Part shown: positions 32,746 through 40,418 of the stretch, in pieces
Position numbering within the stretch: the stretch's first letter is position 1
Layout of the letters: every line of letters starts with the position of its first letter
NCBI RefSeq assembly: GCF_948472415.1
Contig: NZ_OX419519.1
Location: forward strand, 5,547,001 to 5,611,000
Direction of reading: 5' to 3'
Length of the DNA: 64,000 bases
DNA from: Kitasatospora fiedleri
GTDB taxonomy: Bacteria > Actinomycetota > Actinomycetes > Streptomycetales > Streptomycetaceae
Program-made: the position numbers and the translations under genes
The notes under the pieces: generated by a model
The model's database searches: none
Told to the model about the DNA's origin: nothing
The model's input: the letters and a program-made list of their open reading frames with translations, nothing else

Positions 32746-33486
32746 TCAGTGGATGATGCCGGTGCGCAGTGCCACCGCCACCATGCCGGCCCGGTCGCCG
32801 GTGCCCAGCTTGCGGGCGATGCGCGCCAGGTGGCTCTTCACCGTCAGTGCGGACAGGCCCATCGCCACGCCGATCGCCTTGTTCGACTGGCCCTCGGCGA
32901 CCAGCCGCAGCACCTCCACCTCGCGGCCGGACAGCTCGCGGTACGCGGACGGCTGGGCGCCGGGCGCACCCGGGGCGCCGGGGGCGGCACCGGGCTGGCC
33001 GGGGGCGCCGTGGTGGCCGGGCGCACCGGGGTGGTGGTGGCCGGGGAGGCCGGGGCGGCGCATCCGGCCGGCCAGGCCGGCGCCGATCGGCAGGCCGGGA
33101 CGGCCGGGCATCGGCATGTTGGTCCGGGTGCCGGTCACCACGTAGCCCTTGACGCCGCCGGCCAGTGCCGAGCGGACCGCGCCGATGTCGTCGGCGGCGG
33201 ACAGCGCCAGGCCGTTGGGCCAGCCCGCGGCGCGGGTCTCGGCGAGGACGGTCAGGCCGGAGCCGTCCGGCAGGTGCACGTCGGCGATGCAGATGTCGCG
33301 CGGCGTGGAGACCCGGGGCCGGGCCTCGGCGATCGAAGACACCTCGATGACGTCGCGGACACCGAGTGCCCATAGGTGCCGGGTCACCGTGTTCCGGACC
33401 CGGGGATCTGCGATGACCACCATGGCGGTGGGCTTGGTCGGGCGGTAGGCGACCACGCTTGCGGGGTGCTCGAGAAGGACCGACAC
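32746..33486 (-). CDS. LuxR/NarL-type response regulator with a collagen-like linker
   Basis: 246 residues. A receiver-like domain covers about 21-118 (MVVIADPRVRNTVTRHLWALG; candidate phospho-Asp D69 in DICIADVHLPDGSG) but has only one Asp in the usual acidic pocket and no clear conserved Lys, so it may work without phosphorylation. The LuxR helix-turn-helix is at about 183-246 (LSGREVEVLRLVAEGQSNKAIGVAMGLSALTVKSHLARI). Residues 122-178 form a Pro/Gly/His-rich linker with Gly-x-y repeats, including GAPGHHGAPGQPGAAPG, which is very unusual for a bacterial regulator. GTG at 33486 follows GGAGG. No kinase is adjacent: an orphan regulator. Confidence 0.88.
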   Translation of the reverse strand: MSVLLEHPASVVAYRPTKPTAMVVIADPRVRNTVTRHLWALGVRDVIEVSSIAEARPRVSTPRDICIADVHLPDGSGLTVLAETRAAGWPNGLALSAADDIGAVRSALAGGVKGYVVTGTRTNMPMPGRPGLPIGAGLAGRMRRPGLPGHHHPGAPGHHGAPGQPGAAPGAPGAPGAQPSAYRELSGREVEVLRLVAEGQSNKAIGVAMGLSALTVKSHLARIARKLGTGDRAGMVAVALRTGIIH

Positions 33487-33905
33487 CTGAGGCCTCCGGG
33501 GGGAGTGGCGGACGAACCCCGAGGGGGCGGTCGGAGCGTTCCGCGTCTGGAAAGGGTCACTGACACCTTCGGCATCAACCGTGCCCGGCTTTAGCGGGTG
33601 ATCACGATCTGGTGAGTAACAATACGGACAAATCGTGCAGGTGACCGGTACGACATGCTTGGAAATCGCACACATTCGATCGGGAACGGCGACGCGGCGA
33701 TCGCAAACGTGCAGGTAATTGACCCGGAGTGGATGGGAAGTCACACTCCGTCAGCCCTGCGGGTGGCGCCGCTCCCGGGACGCGGGCTTGTCCCCCTGAG
33801 GTGTCTGCCGGGGTGCCTGCCAGGGTGTCTGCCGGGGTGCCTGCCGAGGCGTCCGCGCGGTGCCGCCGGGGCACCGCGCGGGGCGCCCGGACGCCTGACG
33901 GCCGG
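33487..33905. other. Non-coding interval upstream of the orphan regulator
   Basis: About 419 bases without a convincing gene. The part at 33590-33740 is relatively AT-rich and probably carries the promoter of the minus-strand regulator. The part at 33801-33848 is a short tandem repeat, described separately. Confidence 0.65.
33801..33848. repeat. 12-bp tandem repeat
   Basis: Four copies of a 12-base unit alternating GGTGTCTGCCGG and GGTGCCTGCCAG-like forms, with a partial fifth, 58 bases before the DUF3000 gene end. No function seen. Confidence 0.75.
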
Positions 33906-34559
33906 TCAGTGCGAGTTGCGCGGCCGGCGGCGGGCCGGCATCGGCACCACGCCGCCGAGCCCGCCCGGCCCGTCGGCCGCCAGCGGCGCGGGCGCGGACG
34001 GCGGCAGCCCCGCGCAGACGCACAGCAGGTCCGCCCAGGCGGCCAGGTGCCGCTCGAAGCGGCGGTCGGCCGGCGTCCAGGACGCCCGCAGCTCGATCTC
34101 GGTGGACGCGCCGCGCTCGGCCAGCGCGCCGAAGTACTGGGAGTGGCACCTGGTCACCGTGCCGGACGGCTCGGCGTACCCGGCGGCCTGCGCCTGCAGC
34201 GCGTCCAGCAGCCAGCTCCAGCCGACCTCGGACAGCAGCGGGTCGCCCGCCATCTCCGGCTCCAGATCGGCCCGGGTCATGGTCACCACCCGGAAGTCGC
34301 CGTTCCACGCCTCCGGCGCGGCCGGGTCGTGCAGCAGGACCAGGGTGCCGTCCGCCAGCTCCTCGCCGTCCACCTCCACCGAGGCGGAGAGCGCGAAGGC
34401 GTGCGGGGCCAGCCGGCGGGGGGCGGGCTGCGGGGACAGCCGTACCTCGGGGCGCAGCCGCGCCCCGGTCAGCGCCTCGACCGCGTCGCGGAACTCGATC
34501 GGCGCCGACTCCCTGCCCGTTCCTCCACCCTGCGCGGATTGCCCGCCGACCGCTGCCAT
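33906..34559 (-). CDS. DUF3000-family protein
   Basis: 217 residues, cytoplasmic, matching the actinobacterial DUF3000 family (IEFRDAVEALTGARLRPEVRLSP ... PRRLAPHAFALSASVEV ... GDPLLSEVGWSWLLDAL ... GTVTRCHSQYFG). Function unknown. The start is ATG at 34559; TAGGCT lies seven bases upstream with no Shine-Dalgarno site, so the message is probably leaderless. It is divergent from hemE with 172 bases between, and this pairing next to hemE appears conserved in the group as far as I recall. Confidence 0.88.
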   Translation of the reverse strand: MAAVGGQSAQGGGTGRESAPIEFRDAVEALTGARLRPEVRLSPQPAPRRLAPHAFALSASVEVDGEELADGTLVLLHDPAAPEAWNGDFRVVTMTRADLEPEMAGDPLLSEVGWSWLLDALQAQAAGYAEPSGTVTRCHSQYFGALAERGASTEIELRASWTPADRRFERHLAAWADLLCVCAGLPPSAPAPLAADGPGGLGGVVPMPARRRPRNSH

Positions 34560-34731
34560 GACCGGAAGCCTAGGCGGCGCGGACCCGCAAGCCGAGCACT
34601 TTCGTGCCTCCGGCGTGCCGAAAACCCGGAAACCGGGCGGGCCGTGCGCACCGCCCCGGCGGCCACCGCCCGAGGTGTCCGTTTTGCCCGCCCGGGCGGG
34701 GGCCCACCGGCCGCGTGCGAGGATGTGACCC

Positions 34732-35811
34732 GTGAGTGAGACCCCCGCAGCCCAGTCCGGTCAGCGGCCCCGCGGCGCCGCGTACGACTCCGTCTTCCTG
34801 CGCGCCGCCCGCAACGAGCCGGTGCCGCACACCCCCGTCTGGTTCATGCGGCAGGCCGGCCGCTCACTGCCCGAGTACCTGAAGGTCCGCGAGGGCGTCC
34901 CGATGCTCGACGCCTGCATGCGGCCCGACCTGGTCAAGGAGATCACCCTCCAGCCGGTGCGCCGGCACAAGGTGGACGCGGCCATCTTCTTCTCCGACAT
35001 CGTCGTCCCGCTCAAGGCGGTCGGCATCGACGTCGAGATCAAGGGCGGCGTCGGCCCGGTCATCGCCGACCCGATCCGCACCGCGGCCGACCTCCGGCGG
35101 CTGCGCCCGCTGGAGCCCGACGACATGCCCTACATCACCGAGGCGGTCGGCCTGCTGGTCGCCGAACTCGGCGCCACCCCGCTGATCGGCTTCGCCGGCG
35201 CCCCCTTCACGCTGGCCAGCTACCTGGTCGAGGGCGGGCCCTCGAAGTCGTACGAGAACACCAAGGCGATGATGTACGGCGCCCCCGAGGTGTGGGCCGA
35301 ACTGGTCGACCGGCTCGCCCAGATCACCTCCGCCTTCCTGAAGATCCAGATCGAGGCCGGGGCCTCGGCGGTCCAGCTCTTCGACTCCTGGGCCGGCGCG
35401 CTCGCCCCCGACGAGTACCGCCGCTCGGTGCTGCCCGCCAGCACCAAGGTCTTCGACGCGGTCGAGCCCTACGGCGTCCCGCGCATCCACTTCGGCGTCA
35501 ACACCGGCGAACTCCTCGGCCTGATGGGCCAGGCCGGCGCGGACATCGTCGGCGTCGACTGGCGCGTCCCGCTCGACGAGGCCGCCAACCGGGTCGGCCC
35601 CGGCAAGGGCCTGCAGGGCAACCTCGACCCCGCCGTCCTCTACGCCCCCACCCACGTGGTCGAGACCAAGGCCCGCGAGGTCCTGCACGCCGCCCAGGCC
35701 CTCGGCGGCAGCCACCACATCTTCAACCTCGGCCACGGCGTCATGCCCACCATGGACCCGGACGCCCTCACCCGCCTGGTCGCCTTCGTCCACGAGGCCA
35801 GCGCCCGCTGA
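34732..35811 (+). CDS. hemE: Uroporphyrinogen decarboxylase
   Basis: 359 residues, normal length. It removes four carboxyls from uroporphyrinogen III to give coproporphyrinogen III. Signature regions: FMRQAGRSLPEYLKVR, IFFSDIVVPLKAVGI, GFAGAPFTLASYLVEGGPSKSY, FDSWAGALAPDEY, HFGVNTGELLGLM and HHIFNLGHGVMP. GTG start with GAGGA eight bases upstream. It heads a heme block with hemG and hemQ 1.4 kb downstream on the same strand, interrupted by one gene on the other strand. Confidence 0.97.
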   Translation: MSETPAAQSGQRPRGAAYDSVFLRAARNEPVPHTPVWFMRQAGRSLPEYLKVREGVPMLDACMRPDLVKEITLQPVRRHKVDAAIFFSDIVVPLKAVGIDVEIKGGVGPVIADPIRTAADLRRLRPLEPDDMPYITEAVGLLVAELGATPLIGFAGAPFTLASYLVEGGPSKSYENTKAMMYGAPEVWAELVDRLAQITSAFLKIQIEAGASAVQLFDSWAGALAPDEYRRSVLPASTKVFDAVEPYGVPRIHFGVNTGELLGLMGQAGADIVGVDWRVPLDEAANRVGPGKGLQGNLDPAVLYAPTHVVETKAREVLHAAQALGGSHHIFNLGHGVMPTMDPDALTRLVAFVHEASAR

Positions 35812-36064
35812 GGCCCCCGGCCGACTCCCCGCCGCCCGGGCGGGCGAGGGCGGCCGGGGCGCGGCGGTGGGCGTCCTCGGCCGGGGCGGGTCGAACCCGA
35901 GCAGGATTGCCGACGTGCCGGGAGGCCGCCGCCCCGGAGACCGGCAGGCGGCGGCAGACCTCCGCGTCCGAGCAGCCCCGGGCCGTCCCACCCTCGCCAC
36001 CGTGGGCGTCGCCCCCGCCCCGCTCACCCTTCCCCGGCCTCCGGGGCGGTCCGGTGCTCCTCGG

Positions 36065-37066
36065 TTACTCCTCGCCGTCCGGGGTGTGCGTCGGGCGGGG
36101 CGGGGCGGGCGGCATCGGGGCGTGCGGGGTGTGCGGGGCGCGCCGGACCGGGCCGCGGGGGGTCCGGGGGCGCTTGCGGAGCTGCCTGCGCAGCAGCCAG
36201 GCGAACGGGGCCAGGACCAGCAGGAAGGGGGCCAGGGCCGCCAGCACCATGAGCAGGGCGCGGACCAGGACCACCAGCGCGTGCCAGCCGCCGGAGAGGG
36301 CGTGGCCGACGGAGGCCCAGAAGCCGGTCTGCTTCTTCTCCGGTTCGACCCGGACGGCCTGGCGGGCCGTCACCAGGTCCAGGGTCACGGTGGAGAGCGA
36401 GGTGCGGGCGGCGAGCTGCTGCTGCTGGTGCTGGAGTGATTCGAGGTCGGACTCGCGGCGGGTCAGCTCGCTCTCCAGCGACACCACCTCGGCCAGGCTC
36501 TTCGCGTCCGCCATCAGCGCCCGCACCCGGTCCACGCTGGCCTGCATGGACTTGACCCGGCTGTCGGTGTCGGCGATCTGCGCGGTGAGGTCCTCGGCCT
36601 GGCTGCTGAGGCCGAGCCGGGTGCCGAGCCCGCCGAGCCCGTCCAGGGTGGCCTGGTAGGCCGCGGACGGGACCTTGAGCGTCAGCGTGGACTGCGTGCT
36701 GTCGCCCGTCCCGCCGCGCAGGTCCTCCCCGGCGACGTACCCGCCGGCCCGGGTGACCAGGTCGACGGCCTTGGCGCTCGCGTCGCCGACGTTCTCCACC
36801 CGGAGCGTCAGCTTCGCCTGGTAGGCGATCTGACGATCCGTCGCGGCCGCCGTCGCCGTCCCGGCCGCGCCCCCGGCGCCGGCCCCGGCGGGGGCGTCGC
36901 CCTTGCCGGGGGTGGCCGCCGCCGCGCCCGGCGCCTGGGCGCCGCCCTTCGCGTCGGCGACCGCCGCCGAGCTCGACGCGTGGTCGCCGCTCGCACTGCA
37001 CCCGGCCAGCAGCAGCACCGCGGCCAGTGCCCCGACCGCGCCCGCTCGGCGTACCTGCAGGTCCAT
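36065..37066 (-). CDS. DUF4349 membrane lipoprotein
   Basis: 333 residues. N-terminal lipobox LLLAGC, an Ala/Gly-rich linker to about residue 75, then the DUF4349 domain: RQIAYQAKLTLRVENVGDASAKAVDLV, GGYVAGEDL, TLTLKVPSAAYQATLDGL, and a coiled coil (about 165-215, SLAEVVSLESELTRRESDLESLQHQQ). A transmembrane helix (ALVVLVRALLMVLAALAPFLLVLAPFAWLL) and a Pro/Arg tail end the protein. It should be anchored outside with a cytoplasmic tail. ATG start with GGAGGG. It sits between hemE and hemG on the opposite strand; no functional link is evident. Confidence 0.87.
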   Translation of the reverse strand: MDLQVRRAGAVGALAAVLLLAGCSASGDHASSSAAVADAKGGAQAPGAAAATPGKGDAPAGAGAGGAAGTATAAATDRQIAYQAKLTLRVENVGDASAKAVDLVTRAGGYVAGEDLRGGTGDSTQSTLTLKVPSAAYQATLDGLGGLGTRLGLSSQAEDLTAQIADTDSRVKSMQASVDRVRALMADAKSLAEVVSLESELTRRESDLESLQHQQQQLAARTSLSTVTLDLVTARQAVRVEPEKKQTGFWASVGHALSGGWHALVVLVRALLMVLAALAPFLLVLAPFAWLLRRQLRKRPRTPRGPVRRAPHTPHAPMPPAPPRPTHTPDGEE

Positions 37067-37250
37067 TCGGTTCCCTCCCCGTGTTCCGGGGCGGGCCGTC
37101 CGCCCGCCCCCACGAGACTGTGACGCGACGGCCCCGGGAGCGGACCCGCACCGACGGTACCGGAACGATCACGCTGCGGACTCGCCCCGGTCTCGGGGCG
37201 CTCCGGGGCCGATCCCGGCGATCCGGATAAGGGCTGGGAGACTGGTCGGC

Positions 37251-38653
37251 ATGGCGAAACCTCACGTCGTGGTGATCGGTGGCGGGATCGCGGGCCTGGC
37301 CGCGGCGGCGTTCCTCGGGGACGCGGCGGTGCGGGTGACCGTGCTGGAGGCGTCCGGGCGCTTCGGCGGGAAACTGCGCGGCGGCGAGGTCGGCGGCGTC
37401 CGGGTCGACCTCGGCGCCGAGTCGGTGCTCGCCCGCCGCCCCGAGGCCGTCGAGCTGGCCCGCCGGGTCGGCCTCGGCGACCGGCTGGAGCCGCCCACCA
37501 CCGCCAAGGCCGCGATCTGGACCAGGGAGGGCCTGCGCCCGCTGCCCGGCGGCCAACTCATGGGCGTACCGGGCGACCTGGACGCGCTGGAGGCGTCCGG
37601 CGTGCTCACCCCCGAGGGCCTGGAGCGGGCCCGCCGGGAGCGGCCCGCCGCGCTCGGCGAGGACGCCCCGATCGGCCGCTACATCGCCGACCGGCTCGGC
37701 CGCGAGGTGGTCGACCGGCTGGTCGAGCCGCTGCTCGGCGGCGTGTACGCCGGGCACGCCGATGAGATCTCGATCCGCGCCGCCGTCCCGCAGTTGCTGC
37801 AACTCGCCCACCAGCCGGGGCCGTTGACCGCCGCCATCCGCGAACTCAGCAGCCGCGCCACCGCCACCGGACCGGTCTTCCAGGGCCTGGACGGCGGGCT
37901 CGGCACCCTCCCCGAGGCGGTCGCCGCCCACGACCGGGCCCACGGCGCCGACCTGCTCACCGGCCACCCCGTCGAGGCCCTGCGCCGCACCCCCGACGGC
38001 TGGCGGATCACCGCCGGCGGGCGCGAACTCGCCGCCGACGCCGTGGTGCTGGCCGTCCCCGCCCCGCAGGCCGCCGCGCTGCTCGCCGCCGACGCCCCCG
38101 GCGCCGCCGCCGAGCTCCGGCAGGTCGAGTACGCCTCGATGGCCCTGGTCACCCTGGCCTTCCGCCGCGCCGACCTGGCCGGCAGCCCGCTCACCGGCAG
38201 CGGCTTCCTCGTCCCGCCGGTCGACCGGCGCAGCATCAAGGCGTCCACCTTCTCCAGCAACAAGTGGGGCTGGCTGGCCCGCTCCGCCCCCGACGCCTTC
38301 CTGCTGCGCACCTCGCTCGGCCGCCACCGCGAGGACGCCGCCCTGGACCTGGACGACGCCGAACTCGTCGCCCGCTCGCTCGCCGACCTGCGCACCGCCG
38401 TCGGCCTGCGCGCCACCCGTACGACCACGCCGTCACCCGCTGGCGGGCCGGGCTCCCGCAGTACCCGGTCGGCCACCTCGACCGGGTCGCCCGGATTCGC
38501 GCCCGCCTCGACGCCCTGGGCGCGATCGCGGTCTGCGGCGCCGCGTACGACGGCGTCGGCATCCCCGCCGTCATCGCCGGCGCCCGGCGCGCCGCCGAGC
38601 ACCTCACCCCCGGCACCGGCGCCGCCCGCACGGAAGGGACAATGAACCCATGA
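37251..38653 (+). CDS. hemG: Coproporphyrinogen III / protoporphyrinogen oxidase, with an apparent one-base frameshift
   Basis: FAD-dependent oxidase (HemY/CgoX type) that in actinobacteria oxidises coproporphyrinogen III to coproporphyrin III. The FAD-binding motif VIGGGIAGLAAAAFL is at the N-terminus, followed by GKLRGGEVGGVRVDLGAESVLAR and GGVYAGHADEISIRAAVPQL. The frame is lost after VGLRAT; one added C in the CCC run at 38415-38417 restores PYDHAVTRWRAGLPQYPVGH and GIPAVIAGARRAAEHL, giving 467 residues. The restored stop overlaps the hemQ start by four bases (ATGA). ATG at 37251 is used; GAGACT seven bases upstream may be a leaderless -10. Confidence 0.88.
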
Positions 38654-39360
38654 CCGAAAGCACTGAGCAGCCCGTGAAGAAGAAGGCCCGCGACCTCAAC
38701 CAGGTCATCCGCTACACCATGTGGTCGGTGTTCAAGCTCAAGGACGCCCTCCCCGAGGACCGCACCGGCCTCGCCGCGGAGGTCGACGCCCTCTTCGAGC
38801 AGCTCGCCGCCAAGGACGTCGTGGTCCGCGGCACCTACGACGTCTCCGCGCTGCGCGCCGACGCCGACCTCCTGGTCTGGTGGCACGCCGAGGACTCCGA
38901 CGACCTCCAGGAGGCGTACAACCGCTTCCGCCGCACCGGGCTCGGCCGCCACCTGGAGCCGGTCTGGTCCAACATGGCGCTGCACCGCCCCGCCGAGTTC
39001 AACAAGTCGCACATCCCGGCGTTCCTCGCCGACGAGCGGCCCCGCGAGTACGTCTGCGTCTACCCCTTCGTCCGCTCCTACGAGTGGTACCTGCTCCCGG
39101 ACGAGGAGCGCCGCGCGATGCTCGCCGAGCACGGCATGATGGCCCGCGGCTACCCCGACGTGCGCGCCAACACCGTCGCCTCCTTCGCCCTGGGCGACTA
39201 CGAGTGGCTGCTGGCCTTCGAGGCCGACGAACTGCACCGCATCGTCGACCTGATGCGCGACCTGCGCCCCTCCCGGGCCCGCCTGCACGTCCGCGAGGAG
39301 GTCCCCTTCTTCACTGGCCGCCGCAAGCCGGTCGCCGACCTGCTGGCCGGCCTCTACTAG
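38650..39360 (+). CDS. hemQ: Coproheme decarboxylase (HemQ, chlorite dismutase family)
   Basis: 236 residues. It decarboxylates iron coproporphyrin III (coproheme) to heme b, the final step of the coproporphyrin-dependent pathway. Key residues by comparison with actinobacterial enzymes: H121 and Y138 (EYVCVYPFVRSYEWY) and the heme axial His at H161 (MLAEHGMMARGYPDV), followed by FALGDYEWLLAFE. It overlaps the hemG stop. The last two bases of its TAG stop are also the first two of the long palindromic element, so the mRNA ends in that hairpin. Confidence 0.95.
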   Translation: MTESTEQPVKKKARDLNQVIRYTMWSVFKLKDALPEDRTGLAAEVDALFEQLAAKDVVVRGTYDVSALRADADLLVWWHAEDSDDLQEAYNRFRRTGLGRHLEPVWSNMALHRPAEFNKSHIPAFLADERPREYVCVYPFVRSYEWYLLPDEERRAMLAEHGMMARGYPDVRANTVASFALGDYEWLLAFEADELHRIVDLMRDLRPSRARLHVREEVPFFTGRRKPVADLLAGLY

Positions 39361-39523
39361 GCCCTGTCCGGTCGGTCTTGTCGGATCGGCGCGCGGCGTC
39401 GGGCGCCCGGCTGGGAGTGCCGGCGGAACGCCCTCGTACTGGATGTACTTGGGTGTTTCGCCGGTGCTTCCAGCCGGGATGATCCGGCGTCGTGCGCCCG
39501 GCAAGATCGGCCGGACAGGGCCT
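39359..39523. repeat. 165-bp imperfect palindrome (MITE-like or giant hairpin)
   Basis: The outer arms are AGGCCCTGTCCGG and its exact complement. The left arm (39359 to about 39433) aligns with the complement of the right arm (about 39451 to 39523) over roughly 70 positions with two small bulges near the middle of the stem. The centre holds GTAC (39436-39439) and GTAC (39445-39448). All aligned substitutions (11 by my count) are transitions and all would still pair as G-U in plus-strand RNA. It separates convergent hemQ and a TIGR04222 gene. I see no transposase, so it may be a non-autonomous element remnant or a terminator. Confidence 0.88.
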
Positions 39524-39576
39524 GGGCCCCGGCCGCACCCCGCCGCGCGCGGCCGGGCCGGCCCCTGCCCCCCGGG

Positions 39577-40338
39577 TCAGGAGCCGAGGGCCGCGCGCAG
39601 CCGCGGGTCCCGGACGGCGGCGGTGCCGGAGATGGCGACGGCGGTGAGCAGGTCGTCGTCGGTGGCGACGGTGTGGCGGCAGGGGAGGGCCCGCAGCAGG
39701 GTCTGGCCGGCGGGGGCGGCCCACGCGGTGTAGGCGTGGACGTCGACCCGGGCCATCAGCAGGGTCCCGCCGGTGAGGACCAGCGGGAGAGCGTACCAGG
39801 CCACCGCGGTGCGGGCGGCGGTGCCGTCGGGGGCGGTGAGCAGGACGGTCAGCAGCAGCATCGAGGCCGCCCCGAGCAGCGCGTAGCGGACCTGCCGGAC
39901 CGCCCGCAGGGCGCGGTCGCGGACCACCGCCGGCGTCGCCAGCCCCGCCAGCGCCAGCCGGTCGCCGATGTCGCGGACGGTGGGGTGGGCGGCCAGCGCC
40001 GCCTTCAACTGGGCGGTGCGGCACTGGCCGTCGGGGCCGATCGCGCCGATCAGGGCCCGTTCGAGGCGGCCCCGGCCCCGCGGGTCGACGACGGTGGTCC
40101 AGCCGGTGTGCGCGAGGTGCAGCCGGCCCAGCGCGGCCATCCGGACCAAGGCCAGGTCGACCACCCGGGCTGGGCCCCCGGCCAGGTACGCGGTCTCGTA
40201 GAGGCCGACCCCGGAGGGCCGGTGGGCGGGGTGCGGGGCCCGCCCGGTGAGGGCGTCCGCGACCGCGGCGACCCGCACCAGGCGCAGGCACGAGAGCACC
40301 GCGGCGGCACAGGACGGGATCAGCAGCAACACCCACAT
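39577..40338 (-). CDS. TIGR04222-type membrane protein without a Cys-rich tail
   Basis: 253 residues. The N-terminal helix WVLLLIPSCAAAVLSCLRL is followed by the TIGR04222 pattern (GLYETAYLAGGPARVVDLALVRMAALGRL ... RDIGDRLALAGLA), two central hydrophobic segments and a short C-terminal soluble part. It shares the family pattern of the next gene (AAFLAGGPARVVDTALVRMEREGRV) but ends at AALGS with no Cys/Gly tail. ATG at 40338. Last gene of the DUF692 operon; possibly an accessory or a tail-less paralogue. Function unknown. Confidence 0.8.
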   Translation of the reverse strand: MWVLLLIPSCAAAVLSCLRLVRVAAVADALTGRAPHPAHRPSGVGLYETAYLAGGPARVVDLALVRMAALGRLHLAHTGWTTVVDPRGRGRLERALIGAIGPDGQCRTAQLKAALAAHPTVRDIGDRLALAGLATPAVVRDRALRAVRQVRYALLGAASMLLLTVLLTAPDGTAARTAVAWYALPLVLTGGTLLMARVDVHAYTAWAAPAGQTLLRALPCRHTVATDDDLLTAVAISGTAAVRDPRLRAALGS

Positions 40339-40418
40339 GCCCTTCGTTCTAGTCCTGTGCGGGCCGGAAGCGGAACGGGTACCCGCGCCGCGATACCGAA
40401 CTGTGACTCGGCGGGGCC

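Noticed and set aside
39359..39523. Calling the 165-bp palindrome an insertion sequence
   Set aside because: No transposase or remnant is present, and no convincing target-site duplication could be fixed by eye; described as a repeat instead.
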